Counted from the stretch's first letter, positions 46,294-56,360 are shown. The stretch: 64,000 nt of DNA from Bosea sp. (in: a-proteobacteria) (GCF_023953965.1 NZ_JAMLIX010000001.1:682001-746000), one strand, 5' to 3'. Made by a program: numbers and translations. Notes: generated from the sequence alone by a model not told the origin.

Positions 46294-47003
46294 ATGACAG
46301 GAAAGCTTTTCGACAGTCCAGCCGCCGCGCTCGAAGGGCTGCTGTTCGACGGCATGACGATCATGTCCGGCGGCTTCGGCCTGTCGGGCAATCCCGAGAG
46401 CCTGATCCCCGAGATTCGCGATTCCGGCGTGAAGAACATCACCGTGATCTCGAACAATGCCGGCGCCGACGGCTTCGGCCTGTGGATGCTGCTGCAGAGC
46501 CGGCAGATCAGGAAGATGATCGCGTCCTATGTCGGCGAGAACAAGCTGTTCGAGCAGCAGTATCTGGCCGGCGAGCTGGAGCTGGAACTGAACCCGCAAG
46601 GCACGCTGGCCGAGCGCATCCGCGCCGGCGGCGCCGGTATCCCGGCCTTCTACACCAAGACGGGCGTCGGCACCGTCGTGGCCGAAGGCAAGCCGGTCGA
46701 GGAATTCGAGGGCGGGCTTTATGTCCGCGAGACCTGGCTGCGTGCCGATCTCGCCATCGTCAAGGCCTGGAAGGCCGACACCGCCGGCAATCTGATCTAC
46801 CGGCGCACGGCGCGGAACTTCAATCCGAACATGGCGACCGCCGGCAAGGTGACCGTCGCCGAGGTCGAGGAGATCGTGCCGGTCGGTTCGCTCGATCCCG
46901 AGGCGATCCACACGCCCGGCATTTATGTCGACCGCGTCATCAAGAGCACGATCAACGAGAAGCGCATCGAGAAGCTCACCGAGCGCAAGAGGGAGGCAAC
47001 CTG

Positions 47004-47004
<1 letters not shown>
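46294..47004 (+). CDS. scoA: 3-oxoacid CoA-transferase subunit A
   Basis: 236 residues. CoA-transferase family I motif at the N-terminus (GMTIMSGGFGLSGNPESLIPEI, normally GGFGLCGIPE), then NAGADGFGL, QIRKMIASYVGENK, GGAGIPAFYTKTGVGT. Transfers CoA from succinyl-CoA to acetoacetate or similar acids. High GC and strong codon bias compared with the LysR gene 190 bp away suggest that a chromosomal-type segment starts near 46300. No clear ribosome site precedes the ATG. Stop overlaps scoB start. Confidence 0.9.
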
Positions 47005-47666
<662 letters not shown>

Positions 47667-47772
47667 GCGGGCTCCTCCGCTCGCGGCCGGCGGCAAACCA
47701 GGCGATGCTGGCCGCGTTCTCCGACGCGGCCAGACCTGAAACGTCAATTCCGCGAAGCGCGAACTCAAACGG

Positions 47773-49170
47773 TCACGTGTTCGCGTAGAAATTCTCCGAC
47801 CGTTCGCTCTCGTTGATAGTCATCCGGTGGCCGGCAACGGGATGGGCCCGCTGCGCGCATCCAGTGCGAGAGCAAATTCGGCAGCCGACTCCGATCGCGA
47901 CCGCGAGGTCCATGTTGGCGACGTCCACGCCATCCGAGTACACTAGCTCGCCCGCAAAAGAGATGTGGCATCCCAAGCCGATTGATAGATGACGTTTTGG
48001 CTCGTTGTGACGGTAGCCTCCCTTCGTCACTGCTTTCGCGATGCAGAAGAATCGCTGTCCATCTGGCATTTGGCTGATTTGTACGTTGATGCGGTCAGGA
48101 TTGAGAAAGGCCCCGTAGACATTCCAGCGGGGGCAGGCTCCCGAATGACGCGGGATGTGTATCCCCGATAGCGAGAAGCGCTTCGATATATTCCCAGCGA
48201 TGTCGGTACGAACCAGGTGGAGCGGGACACCGGTGCGCCCAGGGCGTTGGAGCGTCGTCATTCGATGGCAGACCTGCTCGAAACTCGCACGGAAACGCCG
48301 GCTAATCCGCTCGATGTCGTAACGTGTCTCTTTGCATGCTTGCAGAAACGGCTCGTATGGCATCATTAGCGCAGCGGCAAAATAGGCCGACAGGGCGTTG
48401 CGAGCTACGGGTTCTGCTTCTTCGGGCAATGAAGCCTCGGCGATCAACTGTTGGATCGCATTTCCTGCCGCGAGCCGCCCGAGATGCTGGGAAACAGTGA
48501 AGGCCGCGGTTTCAGCGGGCAAGAGATCCGTCGTTAGAATCTCTCCATGATCGGCGTCGACCTTTCGGGTCATACCCGGGGGGAGAGAAGCGAGCTTCCA
48601 CTGCAGCCCAAAAACATTGTGCAGATAAGTCCGCAAGCCGTGTTCGAACGAATCCGACGCAGAGTCGATGTCCCTGCGGATTCGCTCGGCAGCGACCTCG
48701 AGGTCTGGGAAATAGTTCGCCTTCTCCTGCAGGAAGTCGGAAACGGCGTCGGTAGTGACCGAATCTCCGGTTTCGATCTGCGCCTTGGCGGGGCTGCTGA
48801 CGCTATTGAGCGACCGGTACCGATCGTAAAGGCGCATCACCGCTCGACCAACCGCGGGATTGGACGTGGCGAGGTCGCCAATGTCCTGGTTCGTCAGATC
48901 GCAATCGGCAAACAGGTCGTCGCCGAACAGTTCCATCAGGTCGCCGGCCAGGCGGGGCTCTTCGCTTTCCGCGAATTCGCCTGGCTCAACGCCGAAATAG
49001 CTCGCCGCTTTGAAAAGGAGCGCAACCGTCATCCGCCGTCGGTTGTGCTCGATCAGATTGAGATAACTCGGGGATATTCCAAGCGCCTCTGCCAAGGCGG
49101 CCTGGCTGATTTTGCGTTGCCGTCTCAGCCGCTTGATCCGGCCGCCAATCTGAACATTCGTCGGTTGCAC
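47773..49170 (-). CDS. XRE-family short-chain fatty acyl regulator (ScfR/RamB-like)
   Basis: 465 residues. XRE helix-turn-helix at about 8-62 (IKRLRRQRKISQAALAEALGISPSYLNLIEHNRRRMT), an IrrE/ImmA-like middle domain around 150-310 (AAFTVSQHLGRLAAGNAIQQLI, ARNALSAYFAAALMMPYEPFL), and a C-terminal zinc-ligand-like domain rich in Cys (GVGCRICSRTGCAQRAHP). RamB/ScfR-type regulators control acetate, propionate and glyoxylate metabolism. The start is a GTG (49170) with AAAGG seven bases upstream. It converges on scoAB. Confidence 0.88.
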   Translation of the reverse strand: MQPTNVQIGGRIKRLRRQRKISQAALAEALGISPSYLNLIEHNRRRMTVALLFKAASYFGVEPGEFAESEEPRLAGDLMELFGDDLFADCDLTNQDIGDLATSNPAVGRAVMRLYDRYRSLNSVSSPAKAQIETGDSVTTDAVSDFLQEKANYFPDLEVAAERIRRDIDSASDSFEHGLRTYLHNVFGLQWKLASLPPGMTRKVDADHGEILTTDLLPAETAAFTVSQHLGRLAAGNAIQQLIAEASLPEEAEPVARNALSAYFAAALMMPYEPFLQACKETRYDIERISRRFRASFEQVCHRMTTLQRPGRTGVPLHLVRTDIAGNISKRFSLSGIHIPRHSGACPRWNVYGAFLNPDRINVQISQMPDGQRFFCIAKAVTKGGYRHNEPKRHLSIGLGCHISFAGELVYSDGVDVANMDLAVAIGVGCRICSRTGCAQRAHPVAGHRMTINESERSENFYANT

Positions 49171-49375
49171 TTCAGACCTTTACACTATTGACTCAATCAA
49201 CGCAAAAATTGACAGGCGTTTTCAGGTTAACACGTTGATTTACAAGCAATTCTTGCTTCGCCGGACCATCCTGTCAACATGCCGGTCAAGCCGCGATAGG
49301 CGTGGAGGTGAGCAACTGAGGTTTGCAATCTCCCTCGCCCAATCGCACCCCCTACGACGGTACAGGAGAAATCCG

Positions 49376-49591
49376 ATGACCAAGCATCAAAGTCCGCGGG
49401 AGATCATCGAGAGCTGCCTCAAGCCCCTCGGTCTGAACGAGCAATCGCCGGCGACCCAAGAGGCCATGCGGCGGCTACTGGATGTCTTTGCCTCCCAGCG
49501 GCACTTCAATGAAGTCGACGCCCCTCAAGTGGATTTGTCAAAGGTCCCGGTGATCGTGATCAACGAGCTCGCGCACGGGTACGACGCCTAA
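49376..49591 (+). CDS. small uncharacterised protein near the island's right end
   Basis: 71 residues, no recognised domain. REIIESCLKPLGLNEQSPATQEAMRRLLDVFASQRHFNEV reads as two amphipathic helices. The tail VPVIVINELAHGYDA is more hydrophobic. A good AGGAGA site precedes the ATG. It lies 35 bp before a PIN-like ORF on the same strand, which is the usual geometry of an antitoxin gene before its toxin, but sequence alone does not establish that. Confidence 0.6.
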   Translation: MTKHQSPREIIESCLKPLGLNEQSPATQEAMRRLLDVFASQRHFNEVDAPQVDLSKVPVIVINELAHGYDA

Positions 49592-49626
49592 GCGGACCGG
49601 CTGCGCGAACGGCACCAGCGGTCACG

Positions 49627-50076
49627 ATGCATGATCCGCGCGTGTCACGCCGATGCTCGGCAGGACGCCTTATCGAGATCAACACCAACGCGGATGCGCG
49701 GCTGGATAGCCGGTCGCGGCGCGTTGTCTCCCGGAAAACCCTAGACGAACTCGACCGGACACCGGACGAAGACGTGAGGAGCCGGTTGCGCGACTACGCT
49801 CTTGGGCTGGCGGAACTCCTCGGCGAAGAAAGCGGGCACGCCTCGCGCCTGGGACAGCGTCTGGTCGAAGTACCCTTCATGGCCGCCCTTCCAGACGAAA
49901 ATGACAGGGAGCTGATCGGCAACGCCGTGGGTTACGAATGTGATGCGTTCTGCACGTGCGACAGGCGCACAATCGTCAGCAAGCGCGACACTCTCACCAG
50001 AATACTGCCGATCCGAATCATGACGCCGGTCGAATGGTGGGCGAGCATCAAGCCCTGGGGGCGGCTTTGGCTTTAG
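49627..50076 (+). CDS. PIN-like domain protein, possibly 5'-degraded
   Basis: 149 residues. The C-terminal half fits a PIN-type nuclease fold: VVSRKTLDELDRTPDEDVRSRLRDYA, then ALPDENDRELIGNAVGYECDAFCTCDRRTI, with acidic residues placed as in PIN active sites, and MTPVEWWASIKPW. The usual N-terminal D-T-N motif is not visible in this frame or the sequence just upstream, so the 5' end may be truncated or frameshifted. Confidence 0.5.
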   Translation: MHDPRVSRRCSAGRLIEINTNADARLDSRSRRVVSRKTLDELDRTPDEDVRSRLRDYALGLAELLGEESGHASRLGQRLVEVPFMAALPDENDRELIGNAVGYECDAFCTCDRRTIVSKRDTLTRILPIRIMTPVEWWASIKPWGRLWL

Positions 50077-50213
50077 CGACTTCCGCTAGCCTGCAACGCC
50101 GCAATGCCAGAAAAATTGCCTCCCGATGGAGGAACGGCTCTCGGGAGCGCAATGGATTGGAGAGCCGGTCCTTTGGAACGCACCCTTCGACCAGCCGGTT
50201 GAGGCCATTTTTT

Positions 50214-50246
50214 GGGGACACGAATGGGTACATCGCTGGGTACACG
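50214..50246 (+). promoter_or_regulatory. possible integrase arm-type sites, right
   Basis: GGGGACACGAATGGGTACA followed four bases later by a second TGGGTACA (50237-50244). It matches the left-end sequence at 25375-25393 in the same orientation and lies 50 bp inside attR. Confidence 0.5.
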
Positions 50247-50295
50247 ACCCGCCTGCCCCTTCCTCCAAGGCTTTGATTATGCTAACGTATTTTTC

Positions 50296-50383
<88 letters not shown>

Positions 50384-50504
50384 AAGGCGCTGGCCTTCTA
50401 GGCTGTGCGTCGCGTGGATGTCAATCACTTCCGCCACCCGAAATCGTGGCGCGTGCAGGCGATATTCCGCGTCACATTTCCGCACAGGCGCCAAGGGAAG
50501 ATCG

Positions 50505-50795
50505 ATGCGTGCCGTTCTCGACGTCATCATGATCGTGCTGAACCTCTATATCTGGATCCTGATCGCGTCGGCAGTGCTGAGCTGGCTGATCGCCTTCAAC
50601 GTCATCAACACGCGCAACCAGTTCGTCGCCACCGTCTGGGACGTGCTCTACCGCATCACCGAGCCCGTGCTGCGGCCGATCCGCCAGCGCCTGCCCAATC
50701 TCGGCGGCATCGACATCTCGCCGATCATCGTGCTGCTGATCATCTATTTCATCCAAAGCGTGATCATCCACTACATCTACCCCAACGTGTTCTGA
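50505..50795 (+). CDS. YggT family membrane protein
   Basis: 96 residues with two membrane helices (IMIVLNLYIWILIASAVLSWLIAF and SPIIVLLIIYFIQSVIIHYI) flanking LYRITEPVLRPIRQRLPNLGGIDISP, the YggT signature. Start at 50505 after AAGGGAAG; an upstream extension of 29 codons was dropped. YggT proteins are implicated in osmotic or potassium stress and division-site processes. Function here is unassigned. Confidence 0.9.
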   Translation: MRAVLDVIMIVLNLYIWILIASAVLSWLIAFNVINTRNQFVATVWDVLYRITEPVLRPIRQRLPNLGGIDISPIIVLLIIYFIQSVIIHYIYPNVF

Positions 50796-50805
50796 AGACC
50801 GCCGC

Positions 50806-52398
50806 ATGGCCACTGCCGCCCCCTATCGCAGCCAGAACTGGGCCCTGGCCAAACCCGCCGCGCGCGGCAAGCACGGCATCGTCGTCTCGCAGAGCCGCGA
50901 GGCGGCGGAAGCCGGAACCGCGATCCTCGAACAGGGCGGCAATGCCGCCGACGCCGCAGTCGCCGCCTGCTTCGCGCTCGCCGCGGTCGAGCCCTGGAAC
51001 AGCGGGCTCGGCGGCATCGGCTTCGCCGTCGTGCTCGAGGCCGGGGAGAGCCGCGCCCAGGTCGTCGATTTCGGCCCGGTCGCGCCGCGTCGCGCCGACC
51101 CGGCCGACTACCCCCTGACCGGGGCGATCAAGAAGGACCTCTTCACCTGGCCGGAAGTGGTCGGCGACCGCAACATCCACGGGCCCCTCTCCTTCGTCAC
51201 ACCCTCCGCCGTCGCCGGCTATGCGAAGCTCAAGGACGCCTTCGGCTCGAAGCTGCCGCTCGCCGATATCCTGGCGCCCGCCCTCGCGCTCGCCCGGCGC
51301 GGCCTGCCGGCCGACTGGTACACGACGCTGAAGATCGCCTCCTCGGCCGCGATCTTGCGCCTCTACGACGAGAGCGCGCGCATCTATCTGCCGAACGGCC
51401 TGCCGCCGGTGGCGCCCTATCAGGGCACGCCCGGCTTCATGAAGCTCGGACGGCTCGGCGACACGATCGAGCGGCTGGCGCAGGCCGGGCTCGACGATTT
51501 CTATCGCGGCGATGTCGCGACCCGCATCGCGGCGGATATCGCGGCCATGGGCGGCATCGTCGACCAGCAGGACCTCACCGGCTGCAAGGCCAAGCTGCGC
51601 GAGGCGCCGGTGATCGACTGGCGCGGCAGCCACCTCGTCCATACCGCCGGCGGCCTCACCGCCGCGCCGACGCTGGAGCGCGTCGTCGCCGGCATGGCCG
51701 ATGCGCCGCTCGACGCCGACGGCCCCTCCGCTCTCTGGTTCGCGCAGCTCTCGCGGGTGATGCGGCAGGCCTATGAGGACCGGCTCGCCGGCCTCGGCGC
51801 CGCGGTCGCGGCGAAGGAGGCGGGCGACACCTGCACCACCCACCTCACCGCGGTCGACGGCGAAGGCAACCTCGTCACCGTGACCACGACGCTGCTCTCC
51901 TCGATGGGCAGCCGCGTCGTGCTGCCCGCGACCGGCGTGCTGATGAACAACGGCATGATGTGGTTCGATCCGCGCCCCGGCAGCGCCAATGCGATCACGC
52001 CGGGCGCACGCCCGCTCTGCAACATGTGCCCGGCCGTGGTCACGCCGAAGGACGGCGGCTGGCCGCGGCTCGCGCTCGGCTCCTCCGGCGGGCGGCGCAT
52101 CCTCGCCAGCATCTACCAGACCCTGGCCTGGCAGCTCGACTTCGGCATGGGCACCGAGGCGACGGCACACCAGCCGCGCATCGACGTCTCCGGGCCGGAT
52201 TCGACCAGCGCCGATCTGCGCCTGCCGGCCGCGACGCTTACAGCGCTGGAGGAAGCCGGGCCGACCGACATCGTCGAGCACGGCGTGATGCCGATCAACT
52301 TCGCCTGCCCGAACTTCGTGCGCGTCGACCGCGACGGCGCGGAAGGCTCGAGCGACGCCGCCTCGCCCTGGTCGGCGGCGGTGGCCGCCCGGCGCTGA
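50806..52398 (+). CDS. gamma-glutamyltransferase-family protein
   Basis: 530 residues without a signal peptide. GKHGIVVSQSREAAEAGTAILEQGGNAADAAVAACFALAAVEPWNSGLGGIGF at the N-terminus and the autoprocessing site GDTCTTHLTAVD around residue 342. The substrate-binding PPPPSSSG-type loop is replaced by HTAGGLTAAPTLERVV, so the activity may be an acylase or hydrolase rather than classical GGT. Starts 10 bp after yggT and converges on an amidase gene. Confidence 0.85.
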   Translation: MATAAPYRSQNWALAKPAARGKHGIVVSQSREAAEAGTAILEQGGNAADAAVAACFALAAVEPWNSGLGGIGFAVVLEAGESRAQVVDFGPVAPRRADPADYPLTGAIKKDLFTWPEVVGDRNIHGPLSFVTPSAVAGYAKLKDAFGSKLPLADILAPALALARRGLPADWYTTLKIASSAAILRLYDESARIYLPNGLPPVAPYQGTPGFMKLGRLGDTIERLAQAGLDDFYRGDVATRIAADIAAMGGIVDQQDLTGCKAKLREAPVIDWRGSHLVHTAGGLTAAPTLERVVAGMADAPLDADGPSALWFAQLSRVMRQAYEDRLAGLGAAVAAKEAGDTCTTHLTAVDGEGNLVTVTTTLLSSMGSRVVLPATGVLMNNGMMWFDPRPGSANAITPGARPLCNMCPAVVTPKDGGWPRLALGSSGGRRILASIYQTLAWQLDFGMGTEATAHQPRIDVSGPDSTSADLRLPAATLTALEEAGPTDIVEHGVMPINFACPNFVRVDRDGAEGSSDAASPWSAAVAARR

Positions 52399-52406
52399 CG
52401 CGCCTC

Positions 52407-53924
52407 TCAGCCGAAGCCCAGGAAATTCGGGCTTTCGGCGATCGGCCGGGCCGTGGCGAGCCTGGCGAGGTCCGGCACCGGGCGCGCCGTCAGCGGGTCG
52501 CCCGCGAGCGCCGCTTCCAGCGCCGCCGCCACCGCCAGCACCTTGGCGTCGCCGCCGCGCGGGCCGACGATCTGCAGGCCGAAGGGCATGCCGTTGCGAT
52601 CGAGCCCAACCGGCAGCGAGAGCGCCGGGTGGCCGACGATGGTGACGGCATAGGCCAGCGCCAGCCAGTGGAAATAGCTGCGGGTCGGCTTGCCGTCGAT
52701 CATGGCGGGGAAGAGTTCGTTCCAGGGCCGCGGGCTCAGCGTCACCGCCGGCGAGAGGATGACGTCGTAGCGCGCGAAGAAGTGCTGCCAGCGCTGGTAG
52801 ATCGCCGTCTGCTGCCGCATCGCCCGCGCCGCGTCGAGGGCGCGATAGCCCAAGCCCTCCTCGACATTGGCGCGCACGTTCGGCCCGACCATCTCCGGCG
52901 TGTCGCGCACCTTGTCGAGATGGCTGGCGAGGAAGCTGACGGCGCGCAGGATCGCGAAGACCTCGTCGGTGCCCGCGCAATCGGGCGTCGCCTCCTCCGC
53001 CGCGTGGAAGAGCGGAGCGATGGCCTTCACCTTGTCGGCGAAGCTCTCGCGGATCACCCGCTCGGTCGGCGCGAAGCCGAAATCCGGCGTCAGCGCGACC
53101 TTGAGCGAGGCGAGGTCGATTGCCTCGGGACGGGCGAAATCCTCCGGCCGCCGCACGCGCCTGCCATGGATCGTGGTCGCGAGCGGATCGGCCTTGTCGT
53201 CCGAAACCATGGCGCAGAGCAGCAGACACAGATCCGGCACGTTGCGCGCCATCGGGCCGAGCACCGACAGCGCAGACCAGCCGAGCAGCCGCTTCTCGCT
53301 CGGCACGAGGCCGGGCGTCGGGCGGAAGCCGACGATACCGTTGAAGGCTGCCGGATTGCGCAGCGAGCCGCCCATGTCGGAGCCGGTCGCGAGCGGCACC
53401 ATGCCGGTCGCCAGCGCGACGCCCGAGCCGCCCGACGAGCCGGCCGCGCTCCTGGCGGGATCGAACGGATTTCCGGTCACGCCATAGACAGCGTTGCGGG
53501 TATTGGCGCCGGCGCCCCATTCCGGCGTATTGGTCTTGCCGGCAACGATCGCGCCGGCGTCGCGCAGCGCAGCGACGACGCGGTCGTCCTCCCGCGGCAC
53601 GAAATCGCGATAGAGCGGGCTGCCATAGGTGGTGCGCAAGCCCGCGGTGTCGTCGAGGTCCTTGATCCCGACCGGCAGGCCGTGCAGGGCGCCGAGCGCC
53701 TCGCCGCGCGCGGTCGCCTCGTCGGCTTTGGCCGCCGCCTTGCGGGCCGCCGCGTCGTCGCGCGCCACCATCGCGTTGACGGCGGGGTCGACCGCGTCCA
53801 TGCGGCGGATGCAGCTTTCGAGAAGCTCGCGCGCCGAGAGCTTCCGGGCGCCGATCAGGGCCCGCGCCGCGACGGCGCTGAGATCGCAGGGTTCGGTCAA
53901 GGCGGCGGTCTCCGTTGCACACAT
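52407..53924 (-). CDS. amidase (amidase-signature family)
   Basis: 505 residues. Ser-cisSer-Lys catalytic set: Lys in VAGKTNTPEWGAG, the Ser-rich loop SAAGSSGGSGVALATGMVPLATGSDMGGSLRNPAAFNG, and N-terminal DAVDPAVNAMVARDD. Start set at 53924 (MCATETAALTEP), where family similarity begins. ATG 53990 would add 22 unconserved residues. Hydrolyses an amide such as an aryl- or aliphatic amide; the substrate is unknown. Confidence 0.88.
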   Translation of the reverse strand: MCATETAALTEPCDLSAVAARALIGARKLSARELLESCIRRMDAVDPAVNAMVARDDAAARKAAAKADEATARGEALGALHGLPVGIKDLDDTAGLRTTYGSPLYRDFVPREDDRVVAALRDAGAIVAGKTNTPEWGAGANTRNAVYGVTGNPFDPARSAAGSSGGSGVALATGMVPLATGSDMGGSLRNPAAFNGIVGFRPTPGLVPSEKRLLGWSALSVLGPMARNVPDLCLLLCAMVSDDKADPLATTIHGRRVRRPEDFARPEAIDLASLKVALTPDFGFAPTERVIRESFADKVKAIAPLFHAAEEATPDCAGTDEVFAILRAVSFLASHLDKVRDTPEMVGPNVRANVEEGLGYRALDAARAMRQQTAIYQRWQHFFARYDVILSPAVTLSPRPWNELFPAMIDGKPTRSYFHWLALAYAVTIVGHPALSLPVGLDRNGMPFGLQIVGPRGGDAKVLAVAAALEAALAGDPLTARPVPDLARLATARPIAESPNFLGFG

Positions 53925-54008
53925 CCCCGCGCGGGCGCTATGCCCGCCGGGCGATCCATCCAGACTAGGCGGCGAAGCCGATATGTCCATATTCGGGCGG
54001 CAGATGCG

Positions 54009-54350
54009 ATGAGCGGCCAGGCCCCTTGGCCCTGGCGGCCGACGAAGGAGGGGATCGCGCTCGATGTCCGGCTCACCCCGCGCGGCGGGCGCGACGCGCT
54101 GGACGGCATCGAGACGCTCGCGGACGGGCGCGCCGTGCTCAAGGCGCGCGTGCGCGCCGCGCCGACCGGGGGCGAGGCGAACGACGCCCTGATCCGGCTG
54201 CTGGCGCGGGAATTCGGGCTCTCCCGCTCGCAGGTCGCCATCGTTTCCGGCGCGTCCGCCCGGCTGAAGAGCGTGGCGCTGCGCGGCGAATCCGGGCCCC
54301 TGGCGGCCATGCTCGAAGGTCGGCTGGGCGGAAGCCGGCAGGCGGATTGA
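54009..54350 (+). CDS. DUF167 (YggU) family protein
   Basis: 113 residues: IALDVRLTPRGGRDALDGIE, VLKARVRAAPTGGEANDALIRLLAREFGLSRSQVAIVSGASARLKSVAL. This is the full DUF167 pattern, including the PxxGxAN-like loop. Function unknown. YggU is often encoded near yggT, as here. Confidence 0.9.
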   Translation: MSGQAPWPWRPTKEGIALDVRLTPRGGRDALDGIETLADGRAVLKARVRAAPTGGEANDALIRLLAREFGLSRSQVAIVSGASARLKSVALRGESGPLAAMLEGRLGGSRQAD

Positions 54351-54409
54351 GCACTGTCGCACCGCAACATCCGCTTGACGCAGACCTCGGTTTCCTGTTC
54401 GACAACATC

Positions 54410-55108
54410 ATGGAAAAGCCTGCAGAACCGTTCCCGCAGCGCCTGAGGGAAGGCTACCGCGCCTTCCTCGACGATCGTTTCACCCGCGAGCAGAGCCGAT
54501 ACGAGGATCTCGGCGAGAACGGCCAGACGCCCGGGATCATGCTGATCGGATGCTGCGATTCGCGCGTTTCGCCGGAGATCATCTTCGATGCGCGGCCGGG
54601 CGAGATGTTCGTCGCCCGCAACATCGCCAATCTGGTGCCGCCCTTCCAGCCGGACGACCAGCTCCACGGCACCTCGGCGGCGCTCGAATACGCCATCCAG
54701 GCGCTCAAGGTGGCGCATATCGTCGTGCTCGGCCATGGCCGCTGCGGCGGCATCCGCGCCTTCGCCGACGACAGCCAGCAGGCGCTCTCTCCGGGCGACT
54801 TCATCGGCAAGTGGATCACGCTGATCGGCCCGGCGGCCGAGCGCACCGGCGGGCGGGGCCGGCACGAGAACTTCGCCGACTATCTGCACCGGCTGGAGCT
54901 GGCCTCGATCCAGCAATCGCTCGTCAACCTGCGCACCTTCCCCTGTGTGCAGATCCTGGAAAGCAAGGGCAAGCTGCACCTGCACGGCGCCCATTTCGCC
55001 GTCGCCACCGGCGTCTTGATGATTCTCGATCCCGCGACCGGGCAGTTCATCCCCGCCGTCGGCGAGATGCCCAAGCGCGTCCAGCAGATCCGCTGCTCCG
55101 AGGCGTGA
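54410..55108 (+). CDS. beta-class carbonic anhydrase
   Basis: 232 residues. Zinc ligands C and D-x-R dyad in IGCCDSRVSPE, His and Cys in LGHGRCGGI. Also FVARNIANLVPPF and HGTSAALEYAIQALKVAHIVVLGH. Interconverts CO2 and bicarbonate in the cytoplasm. The ATG at 54410 (MEKPAEPFPQRLREGYRAF) fits family N-termini. Confidence 0.93.
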   Translation: MEKPAEPFPQRLREGYRAFLDDRFTREQSRYEDLGENGQTPGIMLIGCCDSRVSPEIIFDARPGEMFVARNIANLVPPFQPDDQLHGTSAALEYAIQALKVAHIVVLGHGRCGGIRAFADDSQQALSPGDFIGKWITLIGPAAERTGGRGRHENFADYLHRLELASIQQSLVNLRTFPCVQILESKGKLHLHGAHFAVATGVLMILDPATGQFIPAVGEMPKRVQQIRCSEA

Positions 55109-55111
55109 GTC

Positions 55112-56041
55112 TCACTCGTCATCCGCCAGCGGGTGGAGATCGCGCACCATGCTCTTCAGCCGCTCGTCGAGGATATGGGTGTAGATCTGCGTCGTCGCGA
55201 TGTCGGCATGGCCGAGCAATTCCTGCACGACCCTGAGATCGGCGCCGTTCTGCAAGAGGTGGCTGGCAAAGGCATGGCGCAGCACGTGCGGGCTCAAGCC
55301 CGCCGCCGGAAGCCCTGCCGCCCCCGCCAGTGATTTGAGCTCGCGCGCGAAAACCTGGCGCGTCAGATGGCCGCTCTCGCCATCCGAGGGAAAGAGCCAG
55401 CGGCCATCCCCCCCGCCCGCCTCCTTCAGGGCTTCCAGCCAGTCGCGGGCCGCCTGGCGGGCGGCGTCGTTCAGCGGCACCAGCCGTTCCTTGCCGCCCT
55501 TGCCGCGCACGATCAGGAAGCGCTCGCGCGTCGTCGCCGCCGACAAGGGCAGCGCGATCAGCTCGGAGACGCGAAGGCCCGTGGCATAGAGCATCTCGAC
55601 GAGGCAGCGCAGGCGCAGCGCCTTGAGCCGCTCGGGCCTCGTCGCACCCTCCCGCTCGCAAGGCACCCGCGCCGCCTCCAGCAGCCGGTCGACATCGGCG
55701 ACCGTCACCACCTTGGGCAGGGGCTGGCCGAGCCGCGGCCCGGCGATGGCGGCGGAAGGATCGCCGCCAGCCAGCCCCTCCGTGTAGAGGAAGCGATGGA
55801 ACTGGCGCACGGCGGAAAGCCTTCGGGCCGCCGAGGACGCCTTGAGGCCGCGCGCGGCGAGATCGGCGAGCCAGCCGCGGATATCGGCGGCGCTCGCCTC
55901 GTCCGGCGCCGTGCCGCCGAGCCATTCGAGATAATCGGCGATGTCGCGCTCATAGGCTTCGAGGGTGTTGCGCGCCGCGCCGCGCTCGGCCGCCAGCATG
56001 TCGAGGAAGGCGGCGAGCCGCTGGCGCGCCGGCCGGCTCAT
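55112..56041 (-). CDS. xerD: tyrosine recombinase XerD
   Basis: 309 residues. N-terminal SAM-like domain (FLDMLAAERGAARNTLEAYERDIADYLEWL), catalytic R in LYATGLRVSELIAL, K in VRGKGGKERLVPL, H-x-x-R in LSPHVLRHAFASHLL, H in ELLGHADIATTQIYTH with the nucleophile Tyr. Resolves chromosome dimers with XerC at dif. This is a housekeeping recombinase, not the island integrase. ATG overlaps the stop of the small membrane-protein gene. Confidence 0.93.
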   Translation of the reverse strand: MSRPARQRLAAFLDMLAAERGAARNTLEAYERDIADYLEWLGGTAPDEASAADIRGWLADLAARGLKASSAARRLSAVRQFHRFLYTEGLAGGDPSAAIAGPRLGQPLPKVVTVADVDRLLEAARVPCEREGATRPERLKALRLRCLVEMLYATGLRVSELIALPLSAATTRERFLIVRGKGGKERLVPLNDAARQAARDWLEALKEAGGGDGRWLFPSDGESGHLTRQVFARELKSLAGAAGLPAAGLSPHVLRHAFASHLLQNGADLRVVQELLGHADIATTQIYTHILDERLKSMVRDLHPLADDE

Positions 56042-56223
56042 TTCGGTTGCAGCTTCGCGGGCGGCACGATCTCGATCATCTCGCGCTGGACCGGCTGGAC
56101 GAAGGTGACGAGCGCGATCATCCCTCCGAAGATCAGCCCGGCGACGAGCGCGATGAAGGCCAGGAAACGGAACAGCGTCGGCACGTCGGGCGGACTCTCG
56201 CAATCGCTTGGGGCGCGCGCCAT
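56038..56223 (-). CDS. small single-pass membrane protein upstream of xerD
   Basis: 61 residues with one transmembrane helix (LFRFLAFIALVAGLIFGGMIALVTFV) followed by QPVQREMIEIVPP. No known domain. ATGA overlap with xerD implies cotranscription. The divergent aroK promoter lies in the 137-bp gap upstream. Confidence 0.75.
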   Translation of the reverse strand: MARAPSDCESPPDVPTLFRFLAFIALVAGLIFGGMIALVTFVQPVQREMIEIVPPAKLQPK

Positions 56224-56360
56224 CCCGGCGCCGGCCCCGTTATCCCCGATCGCGGCCCGCCCGCCAAGGGCCGGCCGGGCACAGCGCCCTTGCAAAGCGC
56301 GCTTCAGGGGCATGACGCGGCCGCGGGGCGCATGCTACAGCCGTGCCGAGGATTTGAAAC

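Noticed and set aside
46260..46300. CoA-transferase subunit A starting further upstream (46117)
   Set aside because: The upstream part has low-GC composition and no family similarity; the conserved N-terminus begins just after 46294.
50764..53922. Very long minus-strand reading frame of about 1050 codons
   Set aside because: It lies antisense to the GGT-family gene and out of frame with the amidase. It has low-complexity Arg/Gly/Ala composition and no domain. High GC explains the missing stops.
55112..56041. XerD considered as a second island integrase
   Set aside because: It lies outside the att repeats, in an operon-like pair with a small membrane-protein gene, and matches the housekeeping XerD length and motifs.
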